From positions 294,946 to 358,945 of the forward strand of contig JAMPEF010000001.1 of assembly GCA_023665275.1 (NCBI GenBank): a DNA stretch of 64,000 nucleotides. Direction: 5' to 3'. Positions 42,933 to 50,626 of the stretch are shown piece after piece (the stretch's first letter is position 1; every line of letters starts with the position of its first letter). The DNA is from Alistipes senegalensis (lineage in GTDB: Bacteria; Bacillota; Clostridia; Oscillospirales; Ruminococcaceae). Made by a program: the position numbers and the translations under genes. A model generated the notes under the pieces. That model searched no databases, was not told the DNA's origin, and saw only the letters and a list, made by a program, of their open reading frames with translations.

Positions 42933-44324
42933 TCATTCTTCCGGATTATTCATTCTTCTTTGTGCGGCACGACGTCTTGCATCATCTTCTTTTTTCCTGT
43001 TCCTGTAAAGAATATAGCAGTATATGCAGACGATTATATATATCACACATAACAAAATTGATACCATAAGTGCATTTCTGAACCATTTTGAACCCACAAA
43101 CTGTTTAACCGCATAAAGATTATACTTTGATGTGGAGCGTTCAACATCTGATACTGCAACAAGTTCAACTGTTCCGAGTTCCTCGCCGTTGTATTTTAAA
43201 GTAACTTCACCCAGCGGGTCACCTTTTTTTACCGGCGCATAAAGAAATTTACTGTACCATTTTACATCATATTTATTTACTACAGCAACGTCTATTTCGT
43301 CATACCATAACATTGTTACTTCTTCTTTAGGACGTGCAAGAACATAGTCATTTCCGGCGGCAAGTTCAACGGGTAATTCACCGACTTCTGCCGTATCGGC
43401 AAGCAATACCTGATACGAAATATGTGTAAATGCCCAGTCAAAAATTGTTATGGCGTCTTCAATATGGGAATATATCTGATTGCCCCACTCATCAGTCATA
43501 GGAGACTTGAGAAGTACAGCAAGATAATTATTGCCGTCCTTGCTTGCAATAGTAATTATATTACGTCCGTATTCCTGAAGATTGGCAGTTTTTATGCCCT
43601 TTGCGGCATTATAGTAATTTGCACTTTCGGGGTTCATCATTTCATTTGAGTGCGTCCAGTACCATTCATTGAAATCTTCATGGTTCACGTTATTCGGAAC
43701 AGTAGGTTTATACGTATAAGTCGTTGCTATCTGTTCAAAAATAGAGACGTTCAGGGCATATTGAGTGAGTTTTGCCATATCCCTTGCGCTTGTATACTGA
43801 TTTTCGTCATAAAGTCCTGTAGGATTCGTGAAATGTGTATTTTCAAGACCTAATGCTTCTGCTTTCTGATTCATAAGGTGTACAAAATTATTCACATCAC
43901 TTCCGCCGACATAATAAGCAAGTGTCTGTGCCGCCTCCATTGAAGACGTAAGCATCATAGCATAAAGCAAATCAGTAACCGTGAATCTGTCTTCATTGTA
44001 TATATCGGCAGTGCGGACGTCGTCGGGATATTCTGTTTCATATATCGAATTATAAACATTTTCGTCCATAATTATTTCCTGATTTATATTCTGACAGTTT
44101 TCAAGAACAACAACCGCTGTCATAATATTTACCAATGGTCCGGGCATCTGCCGGACGTCTGCATTTTTTTCGTTAATTATGGTTTTTGTATCAAGATTCA
44201 ACAGTACAACCGATTCACTCTGAAGGGTTGTTTTAAGTGTAAAGTTGATTGCGTTCGCCTTTGGAACACAAAGAAACGGCAGTGTCATAAAAATTGCCGT
44301 AAGTGCAGATAAAAATTTTTTCAT
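42933..44324 (-). CDS. DacF-like penicillin-binding protein with degenerate active site
   Basis: A 463-residue homologue of D-alanyl-D-alanine carboxypeptidases: signal peptide (MKKFLSALTAIFMTLPFLCV), transpeptidase-like domain (30-300), a C-terminal PBP5-type beta domain and a membrane segment with basic tail (about 425-447). All three catalytic motifs are altered: SxxK reads PLVN at 63-66 (Pro for Ser, Asn for Lys), SxN reads SSM at 127-129, and KTG reads KTA at 245-247. Substrate cleavage therefore looks impossible, while the flanking family sequence (IMTAVVVLEN, HFTNPTGLYDENQYTSA) is kept. It may regulate or scaffold wall enzymes. The start is preceded by AAAGGAG. Confidence 0.85.
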   Translation of the reverse strand: MKKFLSALTAIFMTLPFLCVPKANAINFTLKTTLQSESVVLLNLDTKTIINEKNADVRQMPGPLVNIMTAVVVLENCQNINQEIIMDENVYNSIYETEYPDDVRTADIYNEDRFTVTDLLYAMMLTSSMEAAQTLAYYVGGSDVNNFVHLMNQKAEALGLENTHFTNPTGLYDENQYTSARDMAKLTQYALNVSIFEQIATTYTYKPTVPNNVNHEDFNEWYWTHSNEMMNPESANYYNAAKGIKTANLQEYGRNIITIASKDGNNYLAVLLKSPMTDEWGNQIYSHIEDAITIFDWAFTHISYQVLLADTAEVGELPVELAAGNDYVLARPKEEVTMLWYDEIDVAVVNKYDVKWYSKFLYAPVKKGDPLGEVTLKYNGEELGTVELVAVSDVERSTSKYNLYAVKQFVGSKWFRNALMVSILLCVIYIIVCIYCYILYRNRKKEDDARRRAAQRRMNNPEE

Positions 44325-44419
44325 ACTTACTCCTTTACTTTTTTGAAAATATTATGATATATATATTATAACAGATAATTTTTCATTTTTAAAGCCCTTT
44401 TTAAAAAAAATTTTTCTGC

Positions 44420-44448
44420 TTTACGTAAACAGAAAAATATGATAGAAT
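44420..44448 (+). promoter_or_regulatory. Promoter of the second phosphoesterase gene, inside a palindrome
   Basis: TTTACG, 17-base spacer, TAGAAT. The -35 box sits in TTTACGTAAA, extended by TTTTTCTG and CAGAAAAA on the two sides (44412-44437), so it may be an operator. Confidence 0.55.
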
Positions 44449-44477
44449 ATATTTAAAGAAACGGAGGAATTTTATAA

Positions 44478-45143
44478 ATGATTTATATAACAGGTGATAC
44501 ACACGGAGACATTGAACGCTTTAAATCAGCGGATTTCAGGAAAATCGGCAAGGGTGATACTCTTATTATATGCGGAGATTTCGGCTTTATATGGAACGGT
44601 TCAAAAACTGAAAAATCCGTACTGAAAAAACTTTCCGGAAAAGATTACACAATAGCTTTTATTGATGGCTGTCATGAAAATTTTGATTTGCTTGAATCCT
44701 ATCCGGAAGAAGTCTGGAAAGGCGGAAAAATACATAGAATCTCCAGAAATATTGTACATCTTATGCGTGGCGAAATTTTCACAATCGAAAACAAAAAAAT
44801 ATTTGCATTCGGGGGCGGACATAGTCACGATTATGAATTTCGGCGTGACAGTGAAAACTGGTGGGAACGTGAACAGCCTACACATAATGAAATAACAAAT
44901 GCTCTGCACAATCTGCACGAAAATTACAACAGCGTTGATTATATTATAACTCACGAACCACCTGCGTCTCTTAAAGACTGTCTGAAAGATGATGTACTGC
45001 AAAGAATAGAAGTCCATGCATTTTTTGAGGAACTTATAAAAACCTGTCAATATGAAAAGTGGTTTTTCGGAAAATGTCACGTTGACAAACATATTCCGAT
45101 AAAATTCTATGCGGTATTCAGCAAACTTCATGCCATGAAGTAA
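44478..45143 (+). CDS. Metallophosphoesterase (YfcE/calcineurin-like)
   Basis: A 221-residue phosphoesterase that starts IYITGDTHGDIERF, giving D-x-H; it has CGDFGFIW, the DGCHENFD variant of the GNHD motif (Cys-His), FGGGHSHD and ITHEPP, and GKCHVDKH near the C terminus. These fit the calcineurin-like fold; the substitution GNHD to DGCHEN is the main oddity and is typical of a clostridial subgroup. The substrate is unknown. GGAGG precedes the ATG. It is divergent from the DacF-like gene. Confidence 0.85.
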   Translation: MIYITGDTHGDIERFKSADFRKIGKGDTLIICGDFGFIWNGSKTEKSVLKKLSGKDYTIAFIDGCHENFDLLESYPEEVWKGGKIHRISRNIVHLMRGEIFTIENKKIFAFGGGHSHDYEFRRDSENWWEREQPTHNEITNALHNLHENYNSVDYIITHEPPASLKDCLKDDVLQRIEVHAFFEELIKTCQYEKWFFGKCHVDKHIPIKFYAVFSKLHAMK

Positions 45144-45197
45144 TATTTTCCGGTACTCCTGAATATTTATTTAATATATTACATATAAGGAGTACAC

Positions 45198-45656
45198 ATG
45201 AAAAAATTCAGTTTAACCGATTTACTTATTTTTGTGGTGAGTGCGGAACTTGTCGGGGCATTATCGGCACTTTTTGCCGGAAACTTTACATCATTCTATT
45301 CAGAAATCATACAGCCACCATTATCACCGCCAGCGATAATTTTCCCGATAGTATGGGCAATTCTTTACGCACTTATGGGAATATCTGCATATCTGGTAAG
45401 CACTTCCGGAAAACCTTACTCCCTGAAAATTTACAGCATACAGCTTGCTGTTAATTTTCTATGGAGTATAGTTTTTTTCCGGTTTCGTCTGCTGAAACTT
45501 TCCGCAATACTGGCAGTGATACTTTTAATACTGGTCGGAGTAATGGTAGTGCAATTCTGTAGGGTGCGGAAAATTTCAGCCGGACTTAATATCCCGTATC
45601 TTCTATGGAGTGCCTTTGCTGCATATCTTGCTACAGCAATATGCATAATTAACTAA
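45198..45656 (+). CDS. TspO/MBR family protein
   Basis: A 152-residue protein with five membrane helices: about 8-28, 45-65 (PPLSPPAIIFPIVWAILYAL), 75-95, 100-118 and 128-150. The PP-x-W/PPSP-type signature and the WxxLY segment after helix two place it in the TspO family, which binds tetrapyrroles and other ligands in the membrane. Firmicutes do have members. The physiological ligand is unknown. AAGGAG precedes the ATG. Confidence 0.9.
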   Translation: MKKFSLTDLLIFVVSAELVGALSALFAGNFTSFYSEIIQPPLSPPAIIFPIVWAILYALMGISAYLVSTSGKPYSLKIYSIQLAVNFLWSIVFFRFRLLKLSAILAVILLILVGVMVVQFCRVRKISAGLNIPYLLWSAFAAYLATAICIIN

Positions 45657-45678
45657 TTTTTCTGACATTATTTTTGTA

Positions 45679-45707
45679 TTGATTTTATTAAAATGCCGTG
45701 CTATAAT
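45679..45707 (+). promoter_or_regulatory. Promoter of the twin 19-residue peptide genes
   Basis: TTGATT, a 17-base spacer and a perfect TATAAT. It lies between tspO and the first peptide ATG (45 bases after the -10). Confidence 0.75.
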
Positions 45708-45751
45708 ATAAATATCCCAAGAGGGAAATTTATATCAGGAGGTACGGCGAT

Positions 45752-45811
45752 ATGTGCTGTAACGAACTTTTCAAGCTTATCTGCAATCTCTTAAAAAACT
45801 GTGGCTGCTGA
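45752..45811 (+). CDS. 19-aa Cys-rich peptide, copy 1
   Basis: ATG at 45752 and TGA at 45809-45811 encode MCCNELFKLICNLLKNCGC. It has five Cys (2, 3, 11, 17, 19), a hydrophobic helix-prone middle and slight positive charge. CAGGAGGT precedes the ATG at 9 bases, as strong as any in the window. The second copy, 37 bases downstream, differs at codons 9 and 14 (Leu to Phe) while three other codon changes are silent, which suggests selection on the peptide. No family is recognised. A dedicated promoter and terminator bracket the pair. Possible roles: toxin-like or signalling peptide, metal binding, or membrane-active peptide. Confidence 0.7.
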   Translation: MCCNELFKLICNLLKNCGC

Positions 45812-45848
45812 TTCAACGCCAAAATTTACATAAAGGAGGTTCGCTGAT

Positions 45849-45908
45849 ATGTGTTGTAACGAACTTTTCAAGTTTATCTGCAATCTTTTCAAAAACTGTG
45901 GCTGTTAA
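45849..45908 (+). CDS. 19-aa Cys-rich peptide, copy 2
   Basis: ATG at 45849 and TAA at 45906-45908 encode MCCNELFKFICNLFKNCGC. AAAGGAGGT precedes it at a near-identical distance. The two genes are direct repeats including the Shine-Dalgarno region. All five Cys are kept. The 15-bp terminator stem starts seven bases after the stop. Similar end patterns (MC-N and CGC) occur in the 49-residue Cys-rich protein at 11.5 kb, hinting at a wider set of small Cys-flanked proteins in this genome. Confidence 0.7.
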   Translation: MCCNELFKFICNLFKNCGC

Positions 45909-45915
45909 GCTGTAA

Positions 45916-45950
45916 AAACAAATCCCCTGATTATTCAGGGGATTTGTTTA
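45916..45950. terminator. Bidirectional terminator after the peptide genes
   Basis: A perfect 15-bp stem AAACAAATCCCCTGA / TCAGGGGATTTGTTT with a TTAT loop, usable in both directions; its right arm touches the stop codon of the convergent gene. Confidence 0.9.
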
Positions 45951-46220
45951 TATAAGATTATTTAATATATCTTCAATTTCAAGACATGAATCTTCAACCT
46001 TTATCGCCGTTTCCTCATCAAAGAATCGACTTCCGCCGGCTAACTGGTCAATCAGAATTATTATTTCTATGAAATATTCTACAGGAACACTTCTGGATTT
46101 TTTCCATTCTGGAACTTTATCAAGAAGAATTTCCCGTATTTTAGTGTAATCTGTCGTATCAAAAAAATCATCTATTCTTAATTTTAAAAGAAAGCTTTCT
46201 ACATATCCGCTGAAATCCAT
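45948..46220 (-). CDS. Hypothetical protein (90 aa), acidic
   Basis: The start is placed at ATG 46220 with AAGGAG eight to nine bases upstream, not at the earlier in-frame Met. The product (MDFSGYVESFLLKLRIDDFF) is helical and acidic, with a long hydrophobic helix (PVEYFIEIIILIDQL) that is probably buried and not a membrane segment, and ends EIEDILNNLI. No family is recognised. It lies just downstream of the four tRNA genes and is separated from them by their terminator. Confidence 0.65.
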   Translation of the reverse strand: MDFSGYVESFLLKLRIDDFFDTTDYTKIREILLDKVPEWKKSRSVPVEYFIEIIILIDQLAGGSRFFDEETAIKVEDSCLEIEDILNNLI

Positions 46221-46243
46221 ATCATTCTCCTTGTATAAAAATA

Positions 46244-46270
46244 AAAGCACCTGAAAATTTCAGGTGCTTT
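46244..46270 (-). terminator. Terminator of the tRNA operon
   Basis: A 12-bp stem AAAGCACCTGAA / TTCAGGTGCTTT with a short loop; on the minus strand a TTTTATTTTTAT tail follows. Confidence 0.85.
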
Positions 46271-46274
46271 AAAG

Positions 46275-46345
46275 AGGCGCCACCCAGATTTGAACTGGGG
46301 ATCAGGGTGTTGCAGACCCACGCCTTACCACTTGGCTATAGCGCC
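46275..46345 (-). tRNA. tRNA-Cys (GCA)
   Basis: A full cloverleaf: GGCGCTA/TGGCGCC acceptor, a short D arm, anticodon loop CTGCAAC, and a GTTCAAATC T loop. No CCA is encoded. It is the last of four tRNAs transcribed from one promoter. Confidence 0.93.
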
Positions 46346-46349
46346 GTAT

Positions 46350-46425
46350 TGGAGCGGATTACGAGGCTCGAACTCGCTACCTCCACCTTGGCAAGGTGGC
46401 GCTCTACCAGATGAGCTAAATCCGC
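46350..46425 (-). tRNA. tRNA-Gly (GCC)
   Basis: Cloverleaf with GCGGATT/AATCCGC acceptor, anticodon loop TTGCCAA, GTTCGAGCC T loop, discriminator T and encoded CCA (46350-46352). Confidence 0.95.
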
Positions 46426-46428
46426 ATA

Positions 46429-46505
46429 TGGCGACCTGGAAGAGACTCGAACTCTCGACCTCTGCCGTGACAGGGCAGCGTTCTAACCAACTGAACTACC
46501 AGGCC
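46429..46505 (-). tRNA. tRNA-Asp (GTC)
   Basis: Cloverleaf with GGCCTGG acceptor paired to CCAGGTC (one G-T pair), anticodon loop CTGTCAC, discriminator G and encoded CCA (46429-46431). Confidence 0.95.
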
Positions 46506-46510
46506 ATATG

Positions 46511-46586
46511 TGGTGGGGACTACAGGGCTCGAACCTGTGACCCTCTGCTTGTAAGGCAGATGCTCTCCCAGCTGAGCTAAACCCCC
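46511..46586 (-). tRNA. tRNA-Val (TAC)
   Basis: Cloverleaf with GGGGGTT/AGTCCCC acceptor, anticodon loop TTACAA, GTTCGAGCC T loop, discriminator A and encoded CCA (46511-46513). It is first in the operon. Confidence 0.95.
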
Positions 46587-46628
46587 ACACGCTTTTGTTT
46601 GTCGCCGTTGTTCCCTGACGACTATTAT

Positions 46629-46657
46629 ATTATATCACAACTTTTTCAATTTGTCAA
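46629..46657 (-). promoter_or_regulatory. Promoter of the tRNA operon
   Basis: Minus strand TTGACA, 17-base spacer, TATAAT, both boxes perfect consensus; the -10 ends 43 bases before tRNA-Val. Confidence 0.9.
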
Positions 46658-46730
46658 GGGTTTTTTGAAAATTTTTTCAGATTTTTTAAAAAATTTTTTT
46701 CACGCCTGTTTTCAGGCAAAAAAGGAGGGT

Positions 46731-46756
46731 GAGGGTACTTGCGTACCCTCTTTTTT
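46731..46756. terminator. Inverted repeat at the end of the EF-G-like gene
   Basis: GAGGGTAC-TTGC-GTACCCTC; six T follow on the plus side, while on the minus side the T run comes after ACCCTCC. A second small stem GCCTG/CAGGC is at 46704-46717. Confidence 0.6.
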
Positions 46757-46760
46757 ATAA

Positions 46761-48821
46761 TTAATTATCTGAATTAACTGAAGAAATCACTTCCGTGAGG
46801 AGATTTGCTGGCAACTGTTCATAGCGTTCAAACTTAAGAATGAAACTGCCCATACCCCTTGTCACCTGACGGAGATAAAGTGCAAAATCATGCATTTCAC
46901 GGATTGGCACTTCTGCCTGAATAGTAGTAACACCATGCGTAACGGGTTCCATGCCGAGAACTCTTCCACGACGTTTATTAAGTTCGCCCATGATGTCTCC
47001 GGTGTTGTCGTCAGGTGCGGTAACTTTGAGTTCGCCGACTGGTTCAAGCATAACAGGGTCAGCCTGTCTTAGACCCTCTTTATAGGCAATTGATGCAGCG
47101 GTTTTGAATGCCATTTCCGACGAGTCAACAGGGTGGTATGAACCATCAACAAGAATCGCTTTCAGTCCCACAACCGGACATCCGGCAAGTACACCCTTTT
47201 TAGTTGATTCCTCAAGCCCTTTCTGTACAGCTGGAAAATAATTCTTAGGTACAGCACCACCAAAAACTTTTTCTTCAAATACAAGCGTATCACTTATGCA
47301 CGGCTCAAACTCAATCCATACATGACCATACTGACCATGACCACCCGACTGTTTCTTGTGTTTGCCCTCAACCTTGACTTTCTTGCGGATAGTCTCTTTA
47401 TAGGCGATTTTCGGGACAGTAAGATTAATATCAACGCCGAATTTACTTTTTAACTTAGCGGCGGCAACTTCTATATGCTGTTCACCAAGACCGCTCAAAA
47501 TCTGCTCTTTTGTGTTTTCGTCCTGAATGTAAGTCAATGTGGGGTCTTCTTCTGTAAGTCTCTGCATACTTGCGGAAATTTTAGCCTCATCACCCTGTGC
47601 CTTAGCCTTTACAGCCATTGAATAGCACGGTATCGGAAAATCCATGGGTGCAAATTCAATAACTCTTGAACTGTCGCAAAGTGTATCGCCGGTATTTGCA
47701 GAAATCTTTGAAGCAACAACAATATCACCGGCGGTTGCGTATGAAACTTCCGTCTGCTTCTTACCGCAGAGAGTACATAATTTGCCAATTTTTTCAGTAT
47801 TTCTGGAAATTGAATTTTTAACTTCACTGTTTGATTTCAGCTGACCGGACATAACACGTATAAATGACATCTTGCCAACAAACGGGTCGGCAACAGTCTT
47901 GAAAACATAAGCCGACATAGGCTCTGAAACGTCGCATTTAACTTCTGAATCATCTACAGTTTCCACTTCATGTGGTGACGGTAGGAGTAATTCAATTTCT
48001 TTCAGAAGCATATCAATTCCGGCGAGTTCAGTAGCAGAGGTGCAGACCACAGGTGTAATAATACCACGGTTCATACCGTTGTGAATACCGTCAATAAGTT
48101 CTTTCTGAGTAAACTCTTCACCTTCAAAGAACTTTTCCATAAGTTCATCGGAAGTCTCAGCGACAGCCTCCGAAACCGCACCTATAAGACCATCTATACG
48201 GTATTCAAATTTTTCAGAGATTTCAGCGGTCGGCATATCAGTCTCAACGGCGTTGCCTTTTGCATCGTATTTATAAGCCTTCATTTCTATAAGGTTAACA
48301 TAAGAAACTATTTTATGGTCGCTGATAACCGGCACTACTACAGGGCATACGGTAGGACCAAAAACGGTTTTTAGTTCCGTGAGGACGTTAAAAAAATTAG
48401 CGTCCTTGTCGTCGATTTTAGTTACAACGAACATTTTTGATTTACCTTGTTTTTCGGCTTCGGCATAAGCCTTTTTTGTACCGACCTTAACGCCGGATTT
48501 TGCTGATACGGTAATCATGACAGTATCAGCGGCACGGATTCCCTCTGTCATTTCGGCGGCGAAGTCGAAAAGTCCGGGGGTATCGAGAAGATTTACCTTG
48601 AAATCATTATATTCAAAAGATGCGAGAGAAGTTCCTATAGAAATACATCTTTTTATTTCTTCGGGGTCATAGTCACAGACGGTTGTGCCGTCGGCAGTTT
48701 TTCCGAGACGGTCGGAAGCACCTGTCTTATACAGGATAGCTTCAGCGAGAGAAGTTTTACCTGAGCCGTTATGTCCGGCTAATGCGATATTTTTTATTTT
48801 AGTAACATCATAGTCTTTCAT
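46761..48821 (-). CDS. Elongation factor G-like GTPase (EF-G paralogue)
   Basis: A 686-residue translation GTPase with the five domains of EF-G. G1 reads GHNGSGKT (16-23), G3 DTPGLFDF and G4 TKID; these differ from the canonical EF-G (AHIDAGKTT, NKMD) and match the second EF-G-like family in Firmicutes and Actinobacteria whose role in translocation or ribosome recycling is unclear. The domain IV tip contains HKKQSGGHGQYGHVWIEF. ATG 48821 follows GAGGAGAA; an upstream Met is in the leader. It is the only gene in its unit. Confidence 0.88.
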   Translation of the reverse strand: MKDYDVTKIKNIALAGHNGSGKTSLAEAILYKTGASDRLGKTADGTTVCDYDPEEIKRCISIGTSLASFEYNDFKVNLLDTPGLFDFAAEMTEGIRAADTVMITVSAKSGVKVGTKKAYAEAEKQGKSKMFVVTKIDDKDANFFNVLTELKTVFGPTVCPVVVPVISDHKIVSYVNLIEMKAYKYDAKGNAVETDMPTAEISEKFEYRIDGLIGAVSEAVAETSDELMEKFFEGEEFTQKELIDGIHNGMNRGIITPVVCTSATELAGIDMLLKEIELLLPSPHEVETVDDSEVKCDVSEPMSAYVFKTVADPFVGKMSFIRVMSGQLKSNSEVKNSISRNTEKIGKLCTLCGKKQTEVSYATAGDIVVASKISANTGDTLCDSSRVIEFAPMDFPIPCYSMAVKAKAQGDEAKISASMQRLTEEDPTLTYIQDENTKEQILSGLGEQHIEVAAAKLKSKFGVDINLTVPKIAYKETIRKKVKVEGKHKKQSGGHGQYGHVWIEFEPCISDTLVFEEKVFGGAVPKNYFPAVQKGLEESTKKGVLAGCPVVGLKAILVDGSYHPVDSSEMAFKTAASIAYKEGLRQADPVMLEPVGELKVTAPDDNTGDIMGELNKRRGRVLGMEPVTHGVTTIQAEVPIREMHDFALYLRQVTRGMGSFILKFERYEQLPANLLTEVISSVNSDN

Positions 48822-48869
48822 GTTAATTCTCCTCTGAAAATTATTGTAGCAGTACAACTGCATGAAATA

Positions 48870-48898
48870 ATTATATAACTTTTTTGTGCAAATTGCAA
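48870..48898 (-). promoter_or_regulatory. Promoter of the EF-G-like gene
   Basis: Minus strand TTGCAA, 17-base spacer, TATAAT. Confidence 0.7.
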
Positions 48899-48942
48899 TA
48901 GAACGGATTTATTTTCTACATTTTACATCATAAACGTGCAAT

Positions 48943-50466
48943 TTATTTGTTGATATTGCACAATAACTTACTGTCCCTGAGTTCCGGAGAACCATAATTG
49001 AAACCAATAAACACACCGGTGTAGGCGATTCCCCATAAAATAACAAAAATAATTATTTGCGGAAGTCTTTCAGCGTCAAGACCGGTCAGGTGCGTGATTA
49101 GTTCCACTGCACCCATAGTAAGAAATGCATATATCACCGGAACGGCTATTGTCTTAAAGGGTCTGAAAGGAGTTCCGGTATGCTTCATTATTTTAATTAA
49201 TCTTGCACAGTTGCCTATGACGTTACTTGCGTAATATGATGCGACTATTCCGTAAAAACTGAATTTCGGAACGAAAATAAGTACTACTGAAATTCTTACG
49301 GTATACTCCGCAAGGTAGTTAAGTGAGGAAAAACTCTGTAAACCCATACCTTTTATAAGTGCCTCTGAAATAATCTCCATGTATATGAACGGTACAACCG
49401 GTGCGATAATTGTTATCATTGTTCCGGCAAGCTCACCACCGCCGAGAAGTTCGCCGATAGTATCGCCGAATTTCATAAGCACAGCCGATGCAAAGACTGC
49501 AAATATAATAGTATATTGTGTAAGACGTTCCGTGAGACTTCTTATTCTTTCCATATTTCCGGAAGCTGACGCCCTCGCCGATTCGCTTACTATTATTCCC
49601 GACATGGAACACAATACCACCGACGGAAAAAATAATGTCGGAATTACTATAGCTTCGAATATTCCGAAACGGCTTAATGCCTCGTTTACTGAGTCACCGC
49701 TTTGTCGGAGGCACATGGGAATTAATGCATCATTCGTACTGCTTAGTGCAGATGTCAGAATACTTCCAGCCATTATAGGAAATGCATAAGACATATATTT
49801 TCTGAAATTCAATGAACATTTTCCGGTACATTTCTTGTGATTTTTTGCAAAAACCGTAAGACAGTAAAACAGCGAAAAAACATTCCCTGCAATAATTCCG
49901 GCTATCATTATACGGCAAACTGAATTTTCATCGGGGTCTGTCGCTGAAAGTGTCATTACTATTATTACCAGAGATTTGATAATAAATTCAATTATATCCC
50001 CCACCGCTGAAACAGAGGCTTTCCGGCTTGCATTGAAATATCCCTTGAAACACGCCGACACCGCACCCGAAATCAACGCTAACGGCATAAATTTTATAGC
50101 AGTTTCCATTTTCGCACCACTGAAAAATTTACTACTTAAAGGTTCGGCGAAAATAAAGATTATCGCCGAAACGCTTACACTGAGCATAAGACAGAGTTTT
50201 ATTCCGTGTGCAAGAATTTTATCGGGGTTTGAATTGGTCTTACCCATTTCCTCCGATACAAGACGACTGGTACATAAAAAGGCGTTTCCGTTGGATAGTA
50301 TACCGGCAAGTCCTAAAAACGAACCCATAAGCGTAAGTATGCCGATAGCCTCCGCACCTAACTGTTTTGTTATGAAGACGTTCAGCAGTAGTGATGCCGT
50401 ATCCAGAAATAACTGCATTAAAGTAAGCAGTATTGTATCTCTTATTAACCTGTTCTTGAAAAACAT
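48943..50466 (-). CDS. Oligosaccharide flippase family protein (SpoVB/MviN-like)
   Basis: A 507-residue polytopic membrane protein with about 12-14 membrane segments, belonging to the MOP exporters that flip lipid-linked oligosaccharides. The N-terminal region (FLDTASLLLNVFITKQLGAEAIG) and GGGELA near the middle resemble the SpoVB branch used in spore cortex synthesis. ATG 50466 is preceded by GGGGGAAGT; that Shine-Dalgarno sequence is one arm of a 9-bp inverted repeat (50468-50508), so translation may be controlled. The gene is divergent from an XRE regulator gene. Confidence 0.85.
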   Translation of the reverse strand: MFFKNRLIRDTILLTLMQLFLDTASLLLNVFITKQLGAEAIGILTLMGSFLGLAGILSNGNAFLCTSRLVSEEMGKTNSNPDKILAHGIKLCLMLSVSVSAIIFIFAEPLSSKFFSGAKMETAIKFMPLALISGAVSACFKGYFNASRKASVSAVGDIIEFIIKSLVIIVMTLSATDPDENSVCRIMIAGIIAGNVFSLFYCLTVFAKNHKKCTGKCSLNFRKYMSYAFPIMAGSILTSALSSTNDALIPMCLRQSGDSVNEALSRFGIFEAIVIPTLFFPSVVLCSMSGIIVSESARASASGNMERIRSLTERLTQYTIIFAVFASAVLMKFGDTIGELLGGGELAGTMITIIAPVVPFIYMEIISEALIKGMGLQSFSSLNYLAEYTVRISVVLIFVPKFSFYGIVASYYASNVIGNCARLIKIMKHTGTPFRPFKTIAVPVIYAFLTMGAVELITHLTGLDAERLPQIIIFVILWGIAYTGVFIGFNYGSPELRDSKLLCNINK

Positions 50467-50467
50467 A

Positions 50468-50508
50468 ACTTCCCCCCGTTCTGATATAGTACATTCTATG
50501 GGGGAAGT
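50468..50508 (-). promoter_or_regulatory. Inverted repeat sequestering the flippase Shine-Dalgarno sequence
   Basis: On the minus strand ACTTCCCCC (50508-50500), a 23-base loop, then GGGGGAAGT (50476-50468), two bases before ATG 50466. The 9-bp stem would cover the whole ribosome-binding site. Whether the first arm is transcribed is not known because no clear promoter was found. Confidence 0.5.
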
Positions 50509-50532
50509 CCGCATTTAATGACAAAACTTGTA

Positions 50533-50574
50533 TTGCAACCGTGATTTTACCGAAATATCGCAAATTGCAACCGT
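50533..50574. repeat. Direct repeats TTGCAACCGT between flippase and XRE genes
   Basis: The ten-base sequence TTGCAACCGT occurs at 50533-50542 and 50565-50574, 32 bases apart (about three helical turns), in the divergent promoter region. This suits a DNA-binding protein, the obvious candidate being the adjacent XRE regulator. Confidence 0.5.
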
Positions 50575-50598
50575 CAGTTGACAAATTGACAAGTACAG

Positions 50599-50626
50599 TT
50601 GATTGCATTTCAACAGGGTTTATGAT
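50599..50626 (+). promoter_or_regulatory. Possible promoter of the XRE regulator
   Basis: TTGATT, 16-base spacer, TATGAT; two TTGACA hexamers lie further upstream (50578 and 50586) without a well-spaced -10 box. Confidence 0.4.

Noticed and set aside
46290..46580. A 96-residue frame on the plus strand over the tRNA genes
   Set aside because: It is antisense to four good tRNA cloverleaves and has no ribosome-binding site.
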